Below are positions 13,753-19,866 of a stretch of 22,133 nt of DNA, piece after piece (position 1 is the first letter of the stretch; each line of letters starts with the position of its first letter). The DNA comes from Prevotella sp. CAG:1031 (GTDB lineage Bacteria; Bacteroidota; Bacteroidia; Bacteroidales; Muribaculaceae). The notes beneath the pieces are model-generated. The model ran no database searches. It was not told where the DNA came from and saw nothing but the letters and a program-made list of their open reading frames with translations. A program made the translations under genes and the position numbers. Where the stretch lies: NCBI GenBank assembly GCA_000431215.1, contig HF985610.1, forward strand, positions 1 through 22,133. Direction: 5' to 3'.

Positions 13753-14790
13753 ATGGCCACACCCGCGACACTAACCTACGAGCAACTCCACCGGCAGATT
13801 CTGTCAGGAAAAACAGCGCCCGTCTATCTTCTCCACGGCGAAGAAGGATATTTCACCGATCTGCTGATCAACGACTTTATCGGACTCATATCTCCCGACG
13901 ACCGCGACTTCAATCTATACACGCTCTATGCGCCCGAAACGTCGATGATAGCTGTCGACGAAACCTGCCGCCGTTTTCCAATGATGGCCGACAGGATGGT
14001 CGTGATTCTCAAGGAAGCCCAGGCAATAAGCGCCACCGAACTGAACAAGCTCCACACATATTGCGAGAATCCGTCCCCGTCGACGGTTCTCGTGATCTCA
14101 TGTCGCGGAGAGCAGGCAAAAGGAAAAGACCTCATTGCCGCAGTACGCAAAAACGGAGTTATCTTCGAATCGAAAAAGCTTAAGGAATCGGCCGTTGCCG
14201 GGGTTCTCCAGACTCTCATTAAGGAAAAAGGACTCGGAGTTGAGCCGAAGAGCCTGGCGATGCTGACCGAATATGTCGGCACCGATATGTCGCGGCTTCA
14301 CAACGAAGTCGACAAACTGGCCGTAGCCCTCGGCCGCGGCGCAACGATAACGCCCGAATCGATCGAAAGGAATATCGGATTCAGCAAAGATTTCAACAAC
14401 TTCGAGCTTATCAATGCGCTTGCAGCCCACAACGGAGCCAAAGCCTACCGCATTATCGAGTTTTTCCGCGCCAACCCGAAGTCGAATCCCTTCGTAATGA
14501 CAATAAGCGCCATATTCAATTTCTTCAGCGACCTGATGATATTCCATTTCTCGCGCGACAAATCGCCGGCGGCGCTCGTGGCTGCAATGGGGCTTCGCAG
14601 CGAATGGCAGCTGAAGAACTACACCGGGGCAGCCCGCAACTACAATGCCTATAAAGTCATTGAGATAATCGGCGCAATCCGCGAAGCCGACACCCGCAGC
14701 AAAGGCATCGGCTCACGCGTCGATCCTTATGACGCGCTCCACGATCTGGTATTCAGGATTCTCAACGCTCAGGGCATTCTCCCCGTCTGA
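13753..14790 (+). CDS. holA: DNA polymerase III subunit delta
   Basis: A 345-aa clamp-loader delta subunit, which opens the sliding clamp during replication. The N-terminal region shows the family's P-V-Y-L-L-H-G-E-E-x-Y-F (about 23-34). F-x-M-M-A-D-R-M-V-V-I-L follows (about 76-87), then the acidic T-E-Y-V-G-T-D-M-S-R-L-H-N-E-V-D-K-L motif (about 173-190) and G-F-S-K-D-F-N-N-F-E-L. There is no Walker motif, as expected for delta. Length is typical. It is divergent from the HsdR_N-like gene. Its last 20 or so bases overlap, on the other strand, the tail of a decayed enolase-superfamily gene. Confidence 0.9.
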   Translation: MATPATLTYEQLHRQILSGKTAPVYLLHGEEGYFTDLLINDFIGLISPDDRDFNLYTLYAPETSMIAVDETCRRFPMMADRMVVILKEAQAISATELNKLHTYCENPSPSTVLVISCRGEQAKGKDLIAAVRKNGVIFESKKLKESAVAGVLQTLIKEKGLGVEPKSLAMLTEYVGTDMSRLHNEVDKLAVALGRGATITPESIERNIGFSKDFNNFELINALAAHNGAKAYRIIEFFRANPKSNPFVMTISAIFNFFSDLMIFHFSRDKSPAALVAAMGLRSEWQLKNYTGAARNYNAYKVIEIIGAIREADTRSKGIGSRVDPYDALHDLVFRILNAQGILPV

Positions 14791-14888
14791 ACCGGCTCGA
14801 CACCTATTCCGGGAAGCGAAGGCAGAGCTATGCGGCCGTCGACAACCGACACTCCGCGGAAACGGTCGTTCGCAATGAGAAGATCAGC
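14769..14888 (-). pseudogene. 3' remnant of an enolase-superfamily (dipeptide epimerase-like) gene
   Basis: On the minus strand, 39 codons read A-D-L-L-I-A-N-D-R-F-R-G-V-S-V-V-D-G-R-I-A-L-P-S-L-P-G-I-G-V-E and end at a TGA at 14769-14771. The pattern R-F-x-G-V...D-G-x-I-x-L-P-x-x-P-G-I-G-V is the C-terminus of L-Ala-D/L-Glu epimerases and relatives. Upstream the frame is broken by a TAA within 6 bases, inside an AT-rich stretch, and the rest of the gene is missing. It lies 21 bases after the methyltransferase stop in the same direction, as if it had once been the next gene of that operon. The family call rests on a short match. Confidence 0.5.
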
Positions 14889-14909
14889 TTTATATTAAAT
14901 TTATAAATT

Positions 14910-16046
14910 TTATAAAACCTCAGCAGTTCGGCGCGGAGCGCCAAGCAGAAGCAACAGCTTGCGCGAGCGCGAACGCACTCCGATTATCCTGACGTTGCCG
15001 TCGCCACCGCGCTTTATGCCGAGACGCATGCGGAGTTCTTCGGCCGACATGACGAAATTTCTGACCGCTATATCGGCTGCATCGCAGCCGAGCTCGCGGC
15101 CGGCCCGCTTACTCCACTCCACTGCTTTCACAATCGGCCTGATCTCTCCGGGAAAACTTTCAGCCGGCGAATTGCCGACATAGAGATGCGTGTCAGGAGC
15201 AAGCGCCGAAAGCCCGAACCTCTCCGACATCAGGCGGAATGCCCCCGACTTCAGCATGGCGGACGATGGCTCGTGGAGCCATTGTCCCTCTTCGGGCTCG
15301 GCAAAGCGTATTTCGGCTGAGGTCTCATTTTCAGGCAAAAAAGAGAATTCAGGACGTTCGCCGTCAATGACCCGCGTCAGCCCCGCTCCCGGAATGACAG
15401 CCGTCAGCTCCTTACACTCATTCGACTCGCCATATACGATTATGTCGGCGTCGACGCCGAGTTCCGCCCTCATCCGCGATATGTCGAGCATCGGCGATGC
15501 CTTTATTATAACTCGCGCGGCCCGCTGTCGCAGCAGCGGCAGCAGCTCAACGACATTGGGGCTGCAGTCGGCCAGTGCGAACAGCCGCCTGCCGTCGCGT
15601 CCGCGCCGCGCCGGATCGATAAAAATGACATCGAATTTCCTGTCGGTCAGGCGCAACCACTCGGTAGAATCAGCGCATACCCCCTCGACATTGTCAAGTC
15701 CGAGAGCACGCGCATTCATGTTGACAGCCTCCGCACAGCGGGAATCGATGTCTATCGCGGTCACCGACAAAGCGCGCCGCGCTATGTGGAAGGCGTCGAT
15801 ACCAAGACCGCAGGTCATGTCGAGGACTGTCGATTCCGGCTCGACAAGAGCGGCATGGAGCGCGGCGAGATGGTCGCCGGTAGCCTGTTCGGCCGACAGC
15901 GCCGTGGGAAAACGGAATTCGCTGCAGCTGAGTGTCAGCGGCAGTTTCGAAGCCGCACGCTCGCGCAGTTCAGCCTGAAGGATAGCGTCGAGTCTGGCCG
16001 GATCGCCGGCCGCGGCGAGGCGCTCTCTGCTATAGTCAGCCGCCAT
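14910..16046 (-). CDS. Class I SAM-dependent methyltransferase with THUMP-like C-terminal domain
   Basis: A 378-aa protein. Motif I for S-adenosylmethionine is V-L-D-M-T-C-G-L-G-I-D (about 74-84). The acidic end of strand 2 is T-A-I-D-I-D (about 96-101), and F-I-D-P-A-R-R (142-148) is the catalytic-loop equivalent of the N-P-P-Y motif. The last 70 residues, with R-N-F-x-M-S-A-E-E-L-R-x-R-L-G-I-K-x-G-G-D, match the THUMP-like domain typical of a Bacteroidota family. The substrate is probably RNA but is not known. I start at the ATG 16044-16046; an in-frame ATG at 16083-16085 falls in the loop of a terminator-like hairpin (16067-16101) and would add 13 poorly conserved-looking residues. Confidence 0.8.
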   Translation of the reverse strand: MAADYSRERLAAAGDPARLDAILQAELRERAASKLPLTLSCSEFRFPTALSAEQATGDHLAALHAALVEPESTVLDMTCGLGIDAFHIARRALSVTAIDIDSRCAEAVNMNARALGLDNVEGVCADSTEWLRLTDRKFDVIFIDPARRGRDGRRLFALADCSPNVVELLPLLRQRAARVIIKASPMLDISRMRAELGVDADIIVYGESNECKELTAVIPGAGLTRVIDGERPEFSFLPENETSAEIRFAEPEEGQWLHEPSSAMLKSGAFRLMSERFGLSALAPDTHLYVGNSPAESFPGEIRPIVKAVEWSKRAGRELGCDAADIAVRNFVMSAEELRMRLGIKRGGDGNVRIIGVRSRSRKLLLLLGAPRRTAEVL

Positions 16047-16066
16047 AGGTCTGTTTCGATAAAGCA

Positions 16067-16101
16067 GTGTGTCGGAGGGCTTCATCCGTCCTCCGACACA
16101 C
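16067..16101 (-). terminator. Terminator-like hairpin after the acyl-CoA dehydrogenase operon
   Basis: Bases 16067-16078 pair with 16090-16101 (12 perfect pairs, 11-base loop). On the minus strand it follows the acyl-CoA dehydrogenase stop by 24 bases, and a short TGCTTT follows. The T-run is weak, so some read-through into the methyltransferase gene is possible. Confidence 0.6.
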
Positions 16102-16125
16102 CAAAGTTATTTAATCAAATGAGTT

Positions 16126-17826
16126 TCAGGCTTTATAGGCCTCCATATCCTCGACACGGAAATTGGCGATGAAGTCGGCGTGTTTCACGATGTCGGCCTG
16201 TGCCATCTTGACGTAGACTTCGAGCGACTTGTCGAACATCTCGTTGCGGTTGGCATCGAGCAGCAGAAGCGACGACATGACAACATCGGCGGCCATCTCG
16301 ACGAGGCGGCGGGCCACGAACGAAACATACTGGTCATCCTTGACTTCCTCGACCTTGGCCAAAGTTTCGGTATATGCCTTGAACATCTCTTTTATGGTGT
16401 TCTTGGTTCCTTCAAGACGCTGATCAACCTCGGTGTTGAGATATTCCTCGATGAGGTTCGTGTAGGTTTCGGTAGTGACGTGGCGGATTGCAGCGACAAC
16501 CTGAAGCTGGGTCGTACCTTCGTAAATCGAAGTAATTCGGGCATCGCGGTAGATGCGCTCGCAGGTATAGTCTTTCATGAAGCCCGAACCGCCGTGAATC
16601 TGAATGCAGTCGTAGGCGTTCTGGTTACAATATTCGCTGCCCATGCCTTTGGCCATAGGAGTCAGGGCGTCGGCGCGACGGCTGTAGAACTTCATTTCCT
16701 TACGTTCGTCGGGTGTCAGCGAACGCTCGCGGGCAATATCCTCGTAGGCCTTATAGAGATCGACATAGCGGGCTGTTTCATAGAGAAGCGAACGGCTGGC
16801 GTCGAGTTTGGCTTTCATAACCGACAGCATCTCGAACACGGCGGGGAAATCTATGATAGCCTTGCCGAACTGACGGCGGTCGCGTGCATAAGCCAGCGCC
16901 TCGCGGTAGGCAAGTTCACTGACACCGACACTCTGTGCGGCGATTCCCAGACGAGCGCCGTTCATCAGGGCCATTACATATTTGATAAGGCCGAGGCGGC
17001 GCGATCCGCAAAGCTCTGCTTTGGCGTTCTTGAACACAAGCTCGCAGGTGGGGCTGCCTTTGATACCCATCTTGTTCTCGATACGGCGGACGGTAACACC
17101 GCCGTCGCGCTTGTCGTAGATGAACATCGACAGGCCGCGACCGTCGCGAGTGCCCTCTTCACTGCGGGCAAGCACGAGGTGAATGTCGCTGTCGCCGTTG
17201 GTGATGAAGCGCTTGACGCCGTTGAGGCGCCATGTTCCGTCGGGCTGCTCGGTTGCCTTGAGCATCACGCTCTGGAGGTCGGAGCCGGCATCGGGCTCGG
17301 TAAGATCCATCGACATGGTCTCGCCGTTGCAGACGCGGGTTATATAACGCTGTTTCTGGTCTTCGTCGGCAAACTCGTAGATCGTCTCGGCGCAGTCCTG
17401 AAGGCCCCAGAGGTTTTCGAAGCCTGTGTCGGCACGGCTGACAATATCAGCGGCCATGATATACGGAGTGATCGGGAAATTCAGTCCACCGAAGCGACGC
17501 GGCATTGCCATGCCCATGAGACCGGCCTTGCGGCACTTGTCGAGGTTCTCGACAGTTCCCGGAGCATATTCGACGTGTCCGTCGACAACCTTCGGGCCTT
17601 CCAGATCGACCGATTCGGCGTTTTCAGCAATTGTAGTTCCGCAGACGTCGCCGACGATATCGAGCACGCGGTCGTAGCTGTCGATGGCGTCTTCGTAGTC
17701 CATGGGAGCATAGTCATATTTCTCGGCGTCGGTATAGTCGCGCTCCTTGAGGGCGACTATCTTGCGCATCAGCGGATGGGTCAGATGATGCTTCAGCGCC
17801 GGGTTGTCGGTATAAAAATTAGCCAT
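16126..17826 (-). CDS. Acyl-CoA dehydrogenase, 566 aa
   Basis: A flavoprotein that oxidises acyl-CoA to enoyl-CoA, or runs in reverse, passing electrons to the ETF encoded just upstream. The middle domain shows D-L-T-E-P-D-A-G-S-D (174-183) and F-I-T-N-G (207-211). The C-terminal domain shows R-x-Q-F-G (318-321), the I-H-G-G-S-G-F flavin/substrate loop (410-416), and S-I-Y-E-G-T-T (433-439) with the catalytic base E436. About 100 extra C-terminal residues form a helical extension typical of the roughly 570-aa Bacteroidota type. It is the last gene of etfB-etfA-acd, 7 bases after etfA. Substrate chain length cannot be read from the sequence. Confidence 0.92.
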   Translation of the reverse strand: MANFYTDNPALKHHLTHPLMRKIVALKERDYTDAEKYDYAPMDYEDAIDSYDRVLDIVGDVCGTTIAENAESVDLEGPKVVDGHVEYAPGTVENLDKCRKAGLMGMAMPRRFGGLNFPITPYIMAADIVSRADTGFENLWGLQDCAETIYEFADEDQKQRYITRVCNGETMSMDLTEPDAGSDLQSVMLKATEQPDGTWRLNGVKRFITNGDSDIHLVLARSEEGTRDGRGLSMFIYDKRDGGVTVRRIENKMGIKGSPTCELVFKNAKAELCGSRRLGLIKYVMALMNGARLGIAAQSVGVSELAYREALAYARDRRQFGKAIIDFPAVFEMLSVMKAKLDASRSLLYETARYVDLYKAYEDIARERSLTPDERKEMKFYSRRADALTPMAKGMGSEYCNQNAYDCIQIHGGSGFMKDYTCERIYRDARITSIYEGTTQLQVVAAIRHVTTETYTNLIEEYLNTEVDQRLEGTKNTIKEMFKAYTETLAKVEEVKDDQYVSFVARRLVEMAADVVMSSLLLLDANRNEMFDKSLEVYVKMAQADIVKHADFIANFRVEDMEAYKA

Positions 17827-17833
17827 GGCTTAT

Positions 17834-18862
17834 TTATTTCGAATTTTTCTTGTAGTACTTGATGAGTTTCGGCACAACATCTTCAACCGTGCCTGTGATG
17901 ACAACGTCGGCGATCTTGTTGATAGGAGCGTCGGGATCGTTGTTGATAGAGATGATCATTGCGCTCTCCTGCATTCCGGCAATATGCTGGATCTGACCTG
18001 AGATACCGCAGGCGATATAGAGCTTCGGACGCACTGTGACACCGGTCTGGCCGATCTGGCGGCAATGCTCTGCAAAGCCGGCGTCGACAGCCGCACGCGA
18101 GGCGCCGACTTCGGCGCCGATAGTGTCGGCAAGCTTGAACAGCAGGTCGAAATTCTCTTTCGAGCCTACGCCGTAACCGCCGGCCACGATGATGGGCGAA
18201 TTCTTGATGTTTACTTTCGATTTCTCGATGTGGCGGTCGATGATTTCGACAACGAAGTCTTCGTCGCTGACATATTTCTTCGGATCGAGATTGATGACCT
18301 CACCCTTATAACCGGCGTCTTTGATCTCTTTCTTCATCACGCCTTCGCGGACGGTGGCCATCTGCGGACGATGGTCGGGATTGACAATCGTGGCCACGAT
18401 GTTGCCGCCGAAAGCCGGACGGATCTGATAGAGAAGGTCGGTATATTCCTTGCCGGTCTTAGGATCGGTGTGGTCGCCGATTTCCAGAGCCGTGCAGTCG
18501 GCTGTCAGACCGCTATGGAGACATGAGCTGACGCGCGGGCCGAGGTCGCGGCCGATGCAGGTAGCGCCCATGAGGCAGATCTGCGGCTTGATCTCCTTGA
18601 AAAGGTTGATCAGCACTGCGGCGTGGGGATTCGACGTATAGGGAAAAAGGCGCGGATCTTCTACTTTATAGACAACGTCGGCGCCGTAAGGGAAAATCTG
18701 GTTTTCTACGCCGTCGAGCTTGTCGCCAAGCACCAGAGCCTCGAGCTTCACGCCCAGACGGTCGGCGAGCTTGCGTCCTTTTGTAAGGAGTTCCTGACTG
18801 ACGTCGGCAATCTTGCCTTCGTCGAACTCGCAGTAAACAACGAGATTGTTATTGTCTGTCAT
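17834..18862 (-). CDS. etfA: Electron transfer flavoprotein alpha subunit
   Basis: A 342-aa EtfA/FixB protein, partner of EtfB, moving electrons between the acyl-CoA dehydrogenase and other carriers. The N-terminal domain has V-Y-C-E-F-D-E-G. The FAD-binding C-terminal domain has A-G-G-Y-G-V-G-S-K-E-N-F, then E-V-G-A-S-R-A-A-V-D-A-G, G-Q-T-G-V-T-V-R-P-K-L-Y-I-A-C-G-I-S-G-Q-I-Q-H, and I-N-N-D-P-D-A-P-I that closes the FAD site. Six bases separate it from etfB and seven from the dehydrogenase, so the three genes form one operon. Confidence 0.94.
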   Translation of the reverse strand: MTDNNNLVVYCEFDEGKIADVSQELLTKGRKLADRLGVKLEALVLGDKLDGVENQIFPYGADVVYKVEDPRLFPYTSNPHAAVLINLFKEIKPQICLMGATCIGRDLGPRVSSCLHSGLTADCTALEIGDHTDPKTGKEYTDLLYQIRPAFGGNIVATIVNPDHRPQMATVREGVMKKEIKDAGYKGEVINLDPKKYVSDEDFVVEIIDRHIEKSKVNIKNSPIIVAGGYGVGSKENFDLLFKLADTIGAEVGASRAAVDAGFAEHCRQIGQTGVTVRPKLYIACGISGQIQHIAGMQESAMIISINNDPDAPINKIADVVITGTVEDVVPKLIKYYKKNSK

Positions 18863-18868
18863 GATTCT

Positions 18869-19741
18869 TTAGCCGATGGTGTGGTTAGTAATGAGTTCTT
18901 TGACGAGATCTTCGATAGCGGCATCGCTGTCGTCGAGACGACGGCTCTCTTTAGCCGTGAACACTACATTCTCGATTGCCTTCACTTTCGTGGGCGAGCC
19001 CGGCATACCGATCTGTTCGGGATCTGCCTCGACAAAGGCTGCACCCCACTCTTTAATCTGAAGCTCGGGACGCTTTGCTACAATTTCCTTGCGGCGCTCG
19101 TCGGCCTTGGCGAGTTCGCCGGCCGAAGCTGCAAATTTATATTGCATTACCCGACGGGCGTTGCGCGGACGGCATTCGGCGGCCGATCCGTTGACAGTCA
19201 CTACGCAGGGCAGCGGAGCCTTGACGGTCTCGACGCCGTTCTCGAGGCGCCGGCGGACGGTAACATGGCCGTCGCTGAGATCAACGATCTCTTCAGCGTA
19301 GGTAACCTGAGGCAATCCGAGTTTCTCGGCTATCTGAGGGCCTACCTGAGCCGTATCTCCGTCGATAGCCTGACGGCCACCGAGAATTATATCGTAATTG
19401 CCGATTTTTTTCACGGCCTGAGCCAGTGAATAGGATGTTGCGAGTGTGTCGGCGCCGCCCAATACGCGGTCGGTAAGAACAATGCCGCCGTCAGCTCCGC
19501 GGAAAATACCCTCGCGGATGATCTCGGCAGCGCGGGGGAGGCCCATTGTCAGCATGGTAACAGTGCTTCCCGGGTTGGCGTCCTTCAGTCGGAGAGCCTG
19601 CTCAAGCGCGTTGAGATCCTCGGGATTGAAGATGGCCGGCAGAGCTGCGCGGTTGATGGTGCCATCTTCTTTCATCGCATCTTTGCCGACATTGCGGGTA
19701 TCGGGAACCTGCTTTGCCAGCACAATGATGTTAAGACTCAT
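18869..19741 (-). CDS. etfB: Electron transfer flavoprotein beta subunit
   Basis: A 290-aa EtfB/FixA protein. It begins with L-N-I-I-V-L-A-K-Q-V-P-D-T. The central signature is GGRQAIDGDTAQVGPQIAEK, followed by L-G-L-P-Q-V-T-Y and R-R-L-E-N-G-V-E. The A-I-D-G-D-T-A-Q-V-G-P form is that of clostridial Bcd-EtfAB complexes and differs from the mitochondrial A-I-D-D-D form. This is compatible with a flavin-bifurcating ETF, but not proof of it. First gene of the etfB-etfA-acd operon, with a well-formed promoter about 40 bases upstream. Confidence 0.94.
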   Translation of the reverse strand: MSLNIIVLAKQVPDTRNVGKDAMKEDGTINRAALPAIFNPEDLNALEQALRLKDANPGSTVTMLTMGLPRAAEIIREGIFRGADGGIVLTDRVLGGADTLATSYSLAQAVKKIGNYDIILGGRQAIDGDTAQVGPQIAEKLGLPQVTYAEEIVDLSDGHVTVRRRLENGVETVKAPLPCVVTVNGSAAECRPRNARRVMQYKFAASAGELAKADERRKEIVAKRPELQIKEWGAAFVEADPEQIGMPGSPTKVKAIENVVFTAKESRRLDDSDAAIEDLVKELITNHTIG

Positions 19742-19782
19742 TTGATAGTTGATTGGTTAGTTGATATTCTGTTTCGGGGCAA

Positions 19783-19814
19783 CAAAGTTAACAACAAATC
19801 GGCTAATTGCCAAA
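19783..19814 (-). promoter_or_regulatory. Consensus Bacteroidota promoter of etfB-etfA-acd
   Basis: On the minus strand, TTTG (19811-19814) and TAACTTTG (19783-19790) are separated by exactly 20 bases, matching the -33 TTTG and -7 TAnnTTTG consensus. An inverted repeat (AATCGGCTA at 19797-19805, TAGCCGATT at 19840-19848) overlaps the spacer and -33 region, and could be an operator or a weak purL terminator. Confidence 0.75.
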
Positions 19815-19866
19815 CTTTTGGGACAAAGGTCGGGCAAACTAGCCGATTCGTCGGTTATATTAGCTG

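Noticed and set aside
16180..17862. 560-codon open frame on the plus strand opposite the acyl-CoA dehydrogenase
   Set aside because: It is the complementary frame of a GC-rich, strongly conserved gene with intact catalytic motifs; the antisense peptide is Val/Ala/His-rich with no domain.
18623..19429. 268-codon plus-strand frame spanning etfA/etfB
   Set aside because: Shadow of two well-identified minus-strand genes; it crosses their junction and shows no family features.
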